From NCBI GenBank assembly GCA_964453915.1, contig CAYVPW010000004.1, forward strand, positions 1 through 61,927: a stretch of DNA of 61,927 bases. The letters are read 5' to 3'. The notes under the pieces were generated by a model. The model made no database searches. It worked only from the letters and a program-made list of their open reading frames with translations, and was not told the origin of the DNA. The translations under genes and the position numbers were made by a program. The DNA is from UBA1259 sp964453915 (GTDB lineage Bacteria > Bacillota > Clostridia > Christensenellales > Borkfalkiaceae). Positions 1 to 7,147 of this stretch are shown here, one piece after another (the first letter of the stretch is position 1; the number at the start of each line of letters is the position of its first letter).

Positions 1-55
1 TTGCACCCAAACGGTTTTCAAGACCGCCTCGTTATGACCGCTTCGATAAGCCTCC
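1..55 (-). tRNA. tRNA-Ser (UGA), 5' part only, cut by window edge
   Basis: Read on the minus strand from base 55, the sequence gives an acceptor 5' strand GGAGGCT, a D-arm, and an anticodon stem GCGGT/ACCG around the loop CTTGAAA. The anticodon is therefore TGA (serine, UCN codons). The start of a class II long variable arm (GTTTGGGTGC) follows before the window ends. The T-arm and 3' acceptor strand lie outside the window, so the gene is partial here by truncation, not by decay. Confidence 0.88.
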
Positions 56-88
56 AAAAATCAAATATTTAGTTAATCTAACAACAGA

Positions 89-105
89 AAACCGTTACAC
101 GGTTT
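89..105. other. perfect 7-bp hairpin between tRNA-Ser and its partial copy
   Basis: AAACCGT and ACGGTTT are separated by three bases. It lies between the tRNA-Ser gene and the tRNA-like fragment. There is no long U-tract on either strand, so it is at best a weak terminator or a processing hairpin. The rest of bases 56-211 shows no gene. Confidence 0.4.
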
Positions 106-149
106 ACTGCTCCGCTTTTGCTACGCAGGACTTCGTCCACGACACGCCT

Positions 150-176
150 TCGCTATGACCGCTTCGATAAGCCTAC
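150..176 (-). pseudogene. partial duplicate of the tRNA-Ser 5' half
   Basis: Bases 154-174 repeat bases 33-53 exactly (21 nt), covering the D-arm and most of the 5' acceptor strand of the neighbouring tRNA-Ser. Similarity fades after the D-arm: no serine anticodon stem-loop follows, and the sequence instead runs into a small GGAC/GTCC hairpin. I read it as a remnant of a second serine tRNA or a short duplication. It cannot fold as a complete tRNA. Confidence 0.6.
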
Positions 177-211
177 AAAACACGATAAAAACCTTTTAGA
201 AAAAAATATTT

Positions 212-237
212 ACCGCACAATAAATAAATTGCACGGT
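212..237 (-). terminator. terminator of the nrdR-comEB unit
   Basis: On the minus strand ACCGTGCAAT pairs with ATTGTGCGGT (10 bp, two G-U pairs) around a 6-nt loop and is followed by AAATATTTTTTTC. It sits about 50 bases past the comEB stop codon. Confidence 0.65.
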
Positions 238-287
238 TTAATATACAGTATTTTTATAAAAAAAGCAAGTAAATAAACAAGCAAAAA

Positions 288-740
288 TTACAAATCGGCA
301 AATTTAACTATTTTAACGTTAGATTCTGCAAAAAGTTGAAGTGCAAACTCGTCCGGATAGCCGTTTTTGTATATAACCTTTTTAATACCGGAATTTATTA
401 TCATTCTAGTGCAAATAACACAAGGCTGATGCGTCACGTACATTGTTGCCCCTTCTAAACTGATTCCGAATTTTGCGGCTTGAATAATAGCGTTTTGCTC
501 TGCGTGAACAGCATAGCAAACCTCTTGCATAGTGCCACTTGCAATGTTTTTTACCCTTCTTAAACATTCACCCCTTTCGGCACAACTTTCTATCCCGCTG
601 GGTGCACCGTTATAACCGGTTGCCAAAATATGTTTATCTTTTACTATAATTGCGCCAACGTGGCGGTTTGCCTGATAGCAACTAGACCATTCTGCAACGG
701 TTTCCGCCAAATTCATAAACCTATTATCCCACTTATCCAT
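288..740 (-). CDS. comEB: dCMP deaminase (ComEB family)
   Basis: This cytosolic zinc enzyme deaminates dCMP to dUMP, feeding thymidylate synthesis. The 150-residue protein has the family's normal size. It carries the cytidine/deoxycytidylate deaminase zinc signature: HAEQ (H and catalytic E) in the middle and PCVIC, with two zinc cysteines, downstream. An early GYNGAPSG segment is typical of dCMP deaminases rather than of tRNA or cytidine deaminases. A GGAG site precedes the ATG. It starts 13 bases after the nrdR stop, so the two genes are probably co-transcribed. This fits a joint role in deoxynucleotide supply. The name follows Bacillus usage; no competence genes are nearby, so the link with DNA uptake is not supported here. 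Confidence 0.93.
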   Translation of the reverse strand: MDKWDNRFMNLAETVAEWSSCYQANRHVGAIIVKDKHILATGYNGAPSGIESCAERGECLRRVKNIASGTMQEVCYAVHAEQNAIIQAAKFGISLEGATMYVTHQPCVICTRMIINSGIKKVIYKNGYPDEFALQLFAESNVKIVKFADL

Positions 741-753
741 AAAATTTCTCCGT

Positions 754-1218
754 TTAGTTTTTATCTTTATTTTTTACCATAGATTCCAATTCTTTCATAA
801 AAGAAGAAATATCCGTAAAAGAACGGTAAACAGAAGCAAACCTTACGTATGCAACCTCGTCTATCTCTTTTAGTGCGGTCATAACCATTTCGCCTATTTC
901 TTTACTAGAAATTTCTTGCGCCATAGAATTGTAAACCTTTTTTTGTATATCGTCCACAATCTTTTCTATTTTAGAAATGGGAACGGGGCGTTTTTCGCAC
1001 GCCTTTATAATTCCGTTCTTTAATTTATTAGGGTCAAACGCTTGCCTGCCGCCGTTAGATTTTACAACTAAAATGGGGGTGTTTTCAACGGTTTCGTAAG
1101 TAGTAAAACGCTTACCGCACCCCAAGCACTCTCTTCTTCTTCTAATTATCGTTCCGTCATCTGCCGAACGAGAATCAACCACTTTACTCTCTAAACAACC
1201 GCAATACATACATTTCAT
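754..1218 (-). CDS. nrdR: transcriptional repressor NrdR
   Basis: NrdR represses ribonucleotide reductase operons when its ATP-cone domain senses dATP/ATP. The 154-residue protein has the family's usual length. It opens with a zinc ribbon (MKCMYCGC, then CLGCGKRF; four cysteines) followed by the characteristic RRRREC stretch. An ATP-cone domain spans about residues 48-138 (VVKSNGGRQAFD through VYRSF). The start has a GGGAAAG site, and a good promoter lies just upstream. It is the first gene of a two-gene unit with comEB. No ribonucleotide reductase gene is in the window, so its targets lie elsewhere. Identification is secure. Confidence 0.96.
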   Translation of the reverse strand: MKCMYCGCLESKVVDSRSADDGTIIRRRRECLGCGKRFTTYETVENTPILVVKSNGGRQAFDPNKLKNGIIKACEKRPVPISKIEKIVDDIQKKVYNSMAQEISSKEIGEMVMTALKEIDEVAYVRFASVYRSFTDISSFMKELESMVKNKDKN

Positions 1219-1246
1219 AGTGCTTTCCCTAGAACCTTTTTTATTT

Positions 1247-1276
1247 ATAATATCATAAATCGACAGTTTTTTTCAA
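1247..1276 (-). promoter_or_regulatory. sigma-A promoter of nrdR
   Basis: On the minus strand, TTGAAA (1276-1271), an 18-bp spacer and TATTAT (1252-1247) lie about 30 bases before the nrdR start codon. Hexamers and spacing are close to the housekeeping consensus. Confidence 0.6.
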
Positions 1277-1334
1277 TAGTTATCGATAATTTTTTTTAGT
1301 TTTGCACACAATATTTTTAAAAAGGAAATATAAT

Positions 1335-1637
1335 ATGCCCGTTTTTGCAATAATTATCACTTGCACGTATCTTGCCGCAATAAATTTATACGGCATACTT
1401 ATGTTGCACTTTCAAAAAAAAGCCCGCCAAAACGGCGATGAAGAAAGTCTTGCCGTAAGCGACGGCAAACTTTTGCTTACAGGTTTTTTGGGTGGCGCTA
1501 CCGGAATTTTTGTTTTTATGTTTATTTTTAATTATCGACTAAAAAGCATAATTTTAATGGTTTTAATGCCGGTTTTTATAGCGATAAACGTATACGTTTC
1601 CGTATTGCTGTTTTCCGGTGGCTTCCCCATTGTATAA
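1335..1637 (+). CDS. DUF1294 family membrane protein
   Basis: This is a small integral membrane protein of unknown function. The ATG at 1335 is preferred over an in-frame TTG at 1302 because AAGGA lies 9-10 bases before it; this gives 100 residues. Three hydrophobic segments are visible (about residues 4-24, 47-67 and 74-95). The pattern AAINLYGILMLHFQKKAR near the start, then LLLTGFLGGATGIF, matches the DUF1294 layout (first helix with N-x-Y-G, GG-x-x-G in the second). It deviates in one place: the usual histidine-lysine segment is replaced by NYRLKS. It is a lone plus-strand gene between nrdR and nnr, convergent with nnr, with only 7 bases between the two stops. Confidence 0.7.
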   Translation: MPVFAIIITCTYLAAINLYGILMLHFQKKARQNGDEESLAVSDGKLLLTGFLGGATGIFVFMFIFNYRLKSIILMVLMPVFIAINVYVSVLLFSGGFPIV

Positions 1638-1644
1638 CGCCTTT

Positions 1645-3084
1645 TTACTCAAAAAGACCGTTTATCGCCTTTGAAAAGCATTTTATCACGTCCGTTGCAG
1701 TCACGGTATATTCGTTTTGCTCTTTTACAGCACACTCTCCCGCCTTGCCAAAAACGTAAGCGGAAACTGCGGTAATTGACAACAAATCTTCTTTTCTCAG
1801 TGCCATTCCTGCCAAAAAACCGGAGAGCACGTCTCCACTGCCCGCCTTTGCAAGACCGGAATTTCCCGTTGTATTTATAACAACCGTGTTTCCGTCAGTA
1901 ATAATGCTACAAGCACTTTTCAGCAACAAAATTACACCGTATTCTTTCGCGAATTCTTTTGCGGAATCAACGTAGTTTTCGTTTATATATTCTTTTGTTT
2001 TTCCACTAAGGCGAACAAATTCTCCTATATGCGGTGTTAAAACTATTTCGCACTTTTTATCTTTTAGCACGTCTATCCCGTATTTAGATAAAGAATTTAA
2101 CCCGTCGGCGTCTATTATAAGTCTTCCGCTATAATTTTTTATCAAAAAACTTATTGTTTTATACGTTTCTTCACTAGTTCCAAGCCCCATGCCTATGGCA
2201 ACGGATTTAAATTCTAATAATGTTTTTAACTTATCTTCGTCAAAAACAATTTCTCCGTTGCAGTCGCTTAAAGTATCTATAATACATTCCGGATTAACGC
2301 CTGCATAAACGCCGAATAGCGAATTGGGTACAAATAAATAAGAGTACCCCGCTCCGGTTTTTAGCGCCGCCAAAGAATTAGCGGAAAGCAACACGCTACC
2401 AAAATATTTTTTACTTCCCCCAACAACCGCAACTTTGCCAAAATCACCTTTATTTACCTTATGTTTTCTCTGTTCAAAAAACGCCTTTGCTTCGCTTTTT
2501 TCCAGTCTATAACAATAACTGTCCTCCCAAAGGCTTATACCTATATCTACCGACTTTATTTTTCCGGTAAAATCCGGTCCGTCGTTAAAAAAATGCCCTG
2601 TTTTGTATTCTTGAATAGCAACGGTCATATCCGCCTTAACACATACACCCATTGCAACACCGCTGTCTCCGTTAAGTCCACTGGGAATATCGCAAGAAAC
2701 TATAAACGCACCGCTGGAATTTATTTTTTCTATTACTTCTTTATATTTTCCGCCTACTTCTCTGTTTAGCCCCGTTCCGAAAATACAATCTACTATAATA
2801 TCGAATTTTTTATCTAGCAATCTGTAAACACCGCATGAAACGTTTAGCACGGCAACGGAAAACCCGTGAGTTTTAGATAAAACTTCGGCAACAACTCTTC
2901 CGTCTGCACCGTTATTTCCGTTTCCGACGCAAACCAAAACACGTCCGCCCGCAAACTTTTTTTTAATCTCCGCAGCAACGGCTTTGCCTGCCCTTTCGAT
3001 AAGCACATCTTCGGGAACGCCAAGACTATCTATGGTGTACCTGTCCGCTCTTTTCATTTGTGCGGTTGATAAAATTCTTTCCAT
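1645..3084 (-). CDS. nnr: bifunctional NAD(P)H-hydrate epimerase / ADP-dependent dehydratase
   Basis: This enzyme repairs damaged NADH and NADPH hydrates. The N-terminal YjeF-N domain (about residues 1-210) epimerises the R form, and the C-terminal carbohydrate-kinase-like domain (about 215-479) dehydrates the S form using ADP. The N domain shows CVGNGNNGADGRVVA (nucleotide-binding loop) and CDIPSGLNGD. The C domain shows GKVAVVGGSKKYFG, LTPHIGEF and the signature NTTGNSGLAKAGSGDVLSG, holding the catalytic aspartate. At 479 residues it is near the normal size of the fused enzyme. The start ATG shares one base with the recX stop, so the pair is translationally coupled. Confidence 0.95.
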   Translation of the reverse strand: MERILSTAQMKRADRYTIDSLGVPEDVLIERAGKAVAAEIKKKFAGGRVLVCVGNGNNGADGRVVAEVLSKTHGFSVAVLNVSCGVYRLLDKKFDIIVDCIFGTGLNREVGGKYKEVIEKINSSGAFIVSCDIPSGLNGDSGVAMGVCVKADMTVAIQEYKTGHFFNDGPDFTGKIKSVDIGISLWEDSYCYRLEKSEAKAFFEQRKHKVNKGDFGKVAVVGGSKKYFGSVLLSANSLAALKTGAGYSYLFVPNSLFGVYAGVNPECIIDTLSDCNGEIVFDEDKLKTLLEFKSVAIGMGLGTSEETYKTISFLIKNYSGRLIIDADGLNSLSKYGIDVLKDKKCEIVLTPHIGEFVRLSGKTKEYINENYVDSAKEFAKEYGVILLLKSACSIITDGNTVVINTTGNSGLAKAGSGDVLSGFLAGMALRKEDLLSITAVSAYVFGKAGECAVKEQNEYTVTATDVIKCFSKAINGLFE

Positions 3085-3698
3085 TATTCGTTCTCCTTAA
3101 AAAAAGACAAGGCATATTCCGCTTCTTCGTAAGAAAACCCGCGACCTATTAAATATCTATAGGTTTTTTGTAAATTTTCTTTGGAAATTTCTTTATTTTT
3201 TAGCCACCTTTCGGCAATGTTTTTTGCATTTTCTTTTGCATCTACGTCAACTTCTTCTCTTGCAGCGGCTATATCGTCCTTCTTTATGCCTTTCATCATA
3301 AGTTTATAATCAATCAAACGCTTTCCTTGCGTAGAAGAACAACACTCCAAATATCTTTTTGCGTATTCTTCGTCGTTAATAAAACCGTAATCTTTTAACT
3401 TATCCACCGCATTAAAAACCGCCCTATCTGAAAGCCCTTTCCCTTTTAGATAGGTTATTACCTGTTTTTTTGTTTTCAACGTTTTAGAAACGTATTTAAG
3501 TGCCAAAGAATAAGCAAACATTTTTTCGTCTTCAAACCTGATTTCCGCAGTTAGAGAATCACTTAAAACAAAATCTTTTTTTAAGTCGTATTTCATTACA
3601 ATGTCTAAAGATAACGCAAAAGCAAACTCGCCGTCAACAAACACGTTGCAGCAATTTTTGTTTTTTTCTTGGATTGTTATCTGTGTTATATTAGACAT
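3084..3698 (-). CDS. recX: regulatory protein RecX
   Basis: RecX binds and modulates RecA filaments. The 204-residue protein has the three-helix repeat architecture of the family: ALKYVSKTLKTKKQVITYL near residue 70, then a YGFINDEEYAKRYLE block, and a third repeat ending in RYLIGRGFSYEEAEYAL. The N-terminal 60 residues resemble the small beta domain found in Firmicutes RecX. AGGGATA precedes the start. It lies 9 bases after yigZ and overlaps nnr by one base, so yigZ-recX-nnr looks like one unit. recA is not in the window. Confidence 0.88.
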   Translation of the reverse strand: MSNITQITIQEKNKNCCNVFVDGEFAFALSLDIVMKYDLKKDFVLSDSLTAEIRFEDEKMFAYSLALKYVSKTLKTKKQVITYLKGKGLSDRAVFNAVDKLKDYGFINDEEYAKRYLECCSSTQGKRLIDYKLMMKGIKKDDIAAAREEVDVDAKENAKNIAERWLKNKEISKENLQKTYRYLIGRGFSYEEAEYALSFFKENE

Positions 3699-3707
3699 AA
3701 TATATCC

Positions 3708-4340
3708 CTAAAACGCTATATATTTACTATCAATTAAGTTTATATCAACCTTTCCAGATAAAGCATTTATAACGTCTAACTTAAAACCGTCAAAATATTC
3801 GCTACAAACCGCAACGGTCATCTTTACCCCGTCGCTATAATCAACGTTTAACGTTTTAACTTTTTCGGAATTAGTGTATTTTAATATCTTAGAAAGACCG
3901 TTATAATCTGTGCAAACTTCGCACACGCACGAATATTTTTGACACAGTATACAAGAATCGTTTATACAATCGCAAATCGCACCTTGATATGCACGCACAA
4001 GCCCGCCTGTGCCCAACTTTATCCCACCGAAATATCTTGTGACAACGACAACTGTTTTATATAACTTTTTCTTTTTTAGTACTTCTAGCATAGGCATTCC
4101 CGCCGTGCCTTGAGGCTCTCCGTCGTCGGAAAATTTTTGAACAAGCCCCTTTTCGTCCGCAATATAGGCATAACAATTATGCGTTGCAAAAGAATGAATT
4201 TTTTTAATTTCCTCAATAAAATTTTTAATTTCTTCTTCGTTTTGGCAACTTTTAACGGTGCAAATAAATTTGGAGCGTTCTATAACGATAGTTTTTTCCG
4301 CTCTCTCTTTAATTGTAAAAAAATCTTCGTGTAATATCAT
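3708..4340 (-). CDS. YigZ/IMPACT family protein (UPF0029)
   Basis: The cellular role of this family is not settled; eukaryotic IMPACT relatives act in translational control. The UPF0029 domain covers about residues 10-120, with the signature DDGEPQGTAGMPMLEVL and, further on, TRYFGGIKLGTGGLVRAYQ. The last 80 residues form the smaller DUF1949-like domain. Its 210 residues are normal for bacterial YigZ. The rhaB terminator U-tract runs almost to the start codon and no ribosome binding site is visible. Translation may therefore be weak, or a downstream start may be used, although the N-terminus aligns well with relatives. It probably leads recX and nnr. Confidence 0.88.
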   Translation of the reverse strand: MILHEDFFTIKERAEKTIVIERSKFICTVKSCQNEEEIKNFIEEIKKIHSFATHNCYAYIADEKGLVQKFSDDGEPQGTAGMPMLEVLKKKKLYKTVVVVTRYFGGIKLGTGGLVRAYQGAICDCINDSCILCQKYSCVCEVCTDYNGLSKILKYTNSEKVKTLNVDYSDGVKMTVAVCSEYFDGFKLDVINALSGKVDINLIDSKYIAF

Positions 4341-4350
4341 AAAAATAAAA

Positions 4351-4374
4351 AATCGCCGTAAATATACGGTGATT
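4351..4374 (-). terminator. rhaB terminator
   Basis: On the minus strand AATCACCGTA pairs with TACGGCGATT around a 4-base loop, then TTTTTATTTTTA follows. It lies directly after the rhaB stop codon and just before yigZ. Confidence 0.8.
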
Positions 4375-4381
4375 ATTGAAT

Positions 4382-5779
4382 TTAAGCGTTTATTTCTTTT
4401 ATTTCAAAAGACACTTTCAAAAGTTCTTTGCCTTCATCAAGCGTTTTTATATCACCGCAAGATAACATTTGAGCCAAAATATTTCCCGTAGCAGTTGCCT
4501 CAACAGGACCCGTAACTACCTTTTTGCCTGTAAATTGTGCCGTAAGTTCGTTAAGTAAAACGTTTTGGCAACCACCGCCGACAATATTTATCTTGTCAAA
4601 CTTTCTGCCGATAATCTTTTCTACACCCTCGGTTGCTTCCCTATAACTCTTTGCAAGACTTCTGTATACGCAAAGAACGATTTCGCCAACGGTTTCGGGT
4701 ACTTGTTGATTTGTATTTTTACAGTAATCTTTTACCGCTTGAATCATAGACTTAGGAGCAAAGAAAGAATCGTCGTTAACGTCTACCATACTTTCAAACC
4801 CAACCGCCTTTTTAGCTTCGTCAACAAAATCGGTAAAACTGTATTTATCGTTATATTCTTTCTTTATGTTTTGAATCATCCAAAGCCCCATAATATTCTT
4901 TAAGAATCTTATGCTCTTATTGTATCCGCCTTCGTTCGTATATCCGGCAATATCCGCCTCTCTAGAAGTGTTTTCGTTTTGCGTTTCCACACCCATTAAG
5001 GACCACGTTCCGCTAGAAATATATAAAGGCATATCCCCCACACAAGGAACGGACATAACGGCACTTGCCGTATCGTGCGTTGCAGGTGCACAAACTAAAG
5101 CGTTAAACCCTACCGTTTCTTGAACTTTTTTAGACAATTCGCCCAAAACAGTGCCCGGTTGAGTAAGTTTTCCAAACAAATCTTTATTTAAGCCCAACTT
5201 TTCTATCAATTCAAAATCCCAATCACGCGTTTTTGCATTAAGCAAACCGGTTGTGGAAGCGTTGGTATATTCGTTGTTTTTAACACCGGTCAATAAATAC
5301 ATAAGGTAATCAGGCATCATCAAAAAAGATTTTGCATTGTTAATCCTGCCGGACATTTTGTCTTCGTATAACTGATAAATAGTGTTAAAAACTTGTTTAT
5401 GTATTCCCGTTCTTTCAAAAGCTTCTTCTTCGGAAACGATTTTATGAACCTCTCCTATAGATTTTGCAGTTCTAGAATCACGGTAAGAAATAACGTCCCC
5501 TATAATATTGTCGTTTTCGTCAAGCAAAGCGTAATCAACGCCCCAAGTATCCACACCGATACTGTAAGGAATTTTATTAAGTTCTTTACATTTTTTTAGA
5601 CCTTCTAATATGCTAGAAAACAACCCGTTTACGTCCCAAACCAAAGTACCGTTTTTGTCAATGGCACCGTTTTTAAAACGATAAACTTCTTCCAAAACCA
5701 TTTTGCCGTTTTCTACACTACCCAAAATATGTCTTCCGCTAGAAGCACCTATATCAATAGCCAAAAAATACTTACTCAT
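4382..5779 (-). CDS. rhaB: rhamnulokinase (FGGY carbohydrate kinase)
   Basis: The likely reaction is ATP-dependent phosphorylation of L-rhamnulose at C1. The 465-residue FGGY kinase starts with the ATP-binding loop AIDIGASSGRHILG; the ASSGR form is characteristic of rhamnulokinases. It also contains GVDTWGVDYALLD, SYRDSRT (sugar-site region), ATHDTASAV and SSGTWSLMG. The C-terminal adenine-binding part includes INIVGGGCQN. A TGGGG-free AAGGTGATT site precedes the start, and a strong promoter lies upstream. It is monocistronic. No rhamnose isomerase, aldolase or transporter is adjacent, so the pathway must be scattered, or the true substrate may be a related ketose (fuculose-type kinases are the main alternative). 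Confidence 0.9.
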   Translation of the reverse strand: MSKYFLAIDIGASSGRHILGSVENGKMVLEEVYRFKNGAIDKNGTLVWDVNGLFSSILEGLKKCKELNKIPYSIGVDTWGVDYALLDENDNIIGDVISYRDSRTAKSIGEVHKIVSEEEAFERTGIHKQVFNTIYQLYEDKMSGRINNAKSFLMMPDYLMYLLTGVKNNEYTNASTTGLLNAKTRDWDFELIEKLGLNKDLFGKLTQPGTVLGELSKKVQETVGFNALVCAPATHDTASAVMSVPCVGDMPLYISSGTWSLMGVETQNENTSREADIAGYTNEGGYNKSIRFLKNIMGLWMIQNIKKEYNDKYSFTDFVDEAKKAVGFESMVDVNDDSFFAPKSMIQAVKDYCKNTNQQVPETVGEIVLCVYRSLAKSYREATEGVEKIIGRKFDKINIVGGGCQNVLLNELTAQFTGKKVVTGPVEATATGNILAQMLSCGDIKTLDEGKELLKVSFEIKEINA

Positions 5780-5811
5780 ACAATCACCTTTTGCTTTAAA
5801 TTTCTTTGAAT

Positions 5812-5840
5812 ATTATAACTCAACGGATAAATAAAGTCAA
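5812..5840 (-). promoter_or_regulatory. sigma-A promoter of rhaB
   Basis: On the minus strand, TTGACT (5840-5835), a 17-bp spacer and TATAAT (5817-5812) form an almost perfect housekeeping promoter, 33 bases before the rhaB start. I saw no catabolite-repression (cre) palindrome in the 5841-6007 remainder, which is AT-rich and otherwise empty. Confidence 0.8.
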
Positions 5841-6007
5841 TAATAAAAGCAAACCGAAAGATTTATTTTAAGACCGATTATATAAATACAAAATAAATAA
5901 TTATGTAAAACGGTATAAGAAATAAAAAACAAACCGTCTTGAAAATTTAAAACGGAGTTTTAGCACTTTTTCACTATATTATGCGTGACATAAAATAATT
6001 AAATTAT

Positions 6008-6259
6008 TCAATTATTATCTTGTGATTTTGGAATACAGTCAAACACTTTGACACCGACTGCGTTAAAAGAAATTTCACAATGCAAAAAATCTTCTATTCT
6101 ACTTATTTTAAGCATTGTTTTTCCATTCAGTTCAAAATATTCGCCTATTACTTTATCTACGTCGTCGTAAAAAACGTTCTCAAATTCTTTTCCGCCACCT
6201 ATTCTATCGTTATCAATAATTGTTTTTAGCCTATCTAAATCGTTAGTTTTTCTTTTCAT
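6008..6259 (-). CDS. minE: cell division topological specificity factor MinE (divergent)
   Basis: MinE stimulates MinD ATPase activity and drives Min patterning at the membrane. The 83-residue protein is the usual size. The segment LDRLKTIIDNDRIGGG (residues 8-23) aligns with the MinD-binding helix of MinE. A C-terminal region with VIGEYFELN and LKISRIEDFLHCEISFNAVGV matches the alternating beta/alpha dimerisation domain. Similarity is low overall, so the call leans on position: its ATG overlaps the minD stop by four bases (ATGA). No minC is adjacent. Confidence 0.75.
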   Translation of the reverse strand: MKRKTNDLDRLKTIIDNDRIGGGKEFENVFYDDVDKVIGEYFELNGKTMLKISRIEDFLHCEISFNAVGVKVFDCIPKSQDNN

Positions 6260-7044
6260 ATACTTCTCTTTATTCCCCGTTTTATACTTCCTAAAAAACC
6301 CAAATATTTATTCGTCGCATCAAAAATTTTTCTTTTGCCACTAATAACGTTTTCCGCCAAAATTTTATACGCTTTATAAGACTCCGTTTTTTTACAAAGA
6401 GTTTTACCCATAGATAAAAAAATCTCGTCCTCTTCCGGAATAACCCCTAATAAGTCCACGTTTAATAGCGCTTGCACGTCTTTTGGCATCATCATTTTGT
6501 TGTCCAAAATCAAATCGCCTCTTACCCTGTTTATTATTAAACCAACGTAATCTAATTTATAACTTTTTACAATAGATACAACTTTATCTGCATCTCTTAA
6601 ACTTGTCATATTAGGCGTTGTCACTATAAAAGCCTGTTCCACACAGCTTATCGCCCTATGAAAACCTGCATCTATCCCTGCGGGGCAATCGATAAGCATA
6701 TAATCGAAATATCCTGAAAGTTTTTCTAATACTAGCTTTACGTTTTGCCCGCCTACACAGGAAAAACTTCTTATTTTATCGGACGGCAAAACAAATAAAT
6801 TAGGATATAATTTATGTTGCACAAGCGCTTGTTTAACCCTGCATCTTCCGGCAAAAACGTCAGATAAATCGTATAAAACGTCGTTTTCTACACCTAAAAC
6901 AACGTCTAAATTATTCAAACCAAAATCTAGGTCTATAAGCACAACCCTAAATCCGTATTTAGATAGATTTAACCCGAGATTTGCGGCAACGGTAGTTTTT
7001 CCAACGCCACCTTTACCCGAAGTAATAACTATTTTTTTAGCCAA
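6256..7044 (-). CDS. minD: septum site-determining protein MinD
   Basis: MinD is a membrane-associated ATPase that positions the division site. The 262-residue protein has the deviant Walker A motif SGKGGVGKTT at residues 9-18 (two lysines), a switch segment LIDLDFGLNNLDV, and Walker B-like YMLIDCPAGID. The last 15 residues (ending GSIKRGIKRSI) form the basic amphipathic membrane-targeting helix seen in MinD, which separates it from ParA/FlhG proteins. The start codon is TTG, set by AAGGAG six bases upstream. It is coupled to minE and follows the terminator of the MreB-like gene. Confidence 0.94.
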   Translation of the reverse strand: MAKKIVITSGKGGVGKTTVAANLGLNLSKYGFRVVLIDLDFGLNNLDVVLGVENDVLYDLSDVFAGRCRVKQALVQHKLYPNLFVLPSDKIRSFSCVGGQNVKLVLEKLSGYFDYMLIDCPAGIDAGFHRAISCVEQAFIVTTPNMTSLRDADKVVSIVKSYKLDYVGLIINRVRGDLILDNKMMMPKDVQALLNVDLLGVIPEEDEIFLSMGKTLCKKTESYKAYKILAENVISGKRKIFDATNKYLGFLGSIKRGIKRSI

Positions 7045-7082
7045 AACGTTCTCCTTAACAAAAACATTTTAACAAAAACAAA

Positions 7083-7120
7083 ACCGCACGTTTTGACGTT
7101 TTTTATCAAAACAGTGCGGT
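7083..7120 (-). terminator. terminator of the MreB-like gene
   Basis: This is a long hairpin on the minus strand: ACCGCAC and GTTTTGA pair with TCAAAAC and GTGCGGT (14 bp with one bulged base). It is followed by TTTGTTTTTG. It separates the MreB-like gene from minD-minE, leaving little room for a classical minD promoter, so some read-through may feed minDE. Confidence 0.8.
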
Positions 7121-7147
7121 AAGCGTCGTTTAATATTTATTTTTTAA

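Noticed and set aside
1303..1316. NrdR-box-like ACACAATAT near the nrdR promoter
   Set aside because: Only one half of the palindrome is present, so autoregulation by NrdR cannot be supported.
1302..1334. TTG start extending the DUF1294 protein by 11 residues
   Set aside because: The ATG at 1335 has AAGGA at proper distance and starts the membrane domain in the usual place.
5880..6000. Possible minE terminator made of ACCGTC/ACGG segments
   Set aside because: The pairing is short and interrupted, and no U-tract follows; no confident terminator was found there.
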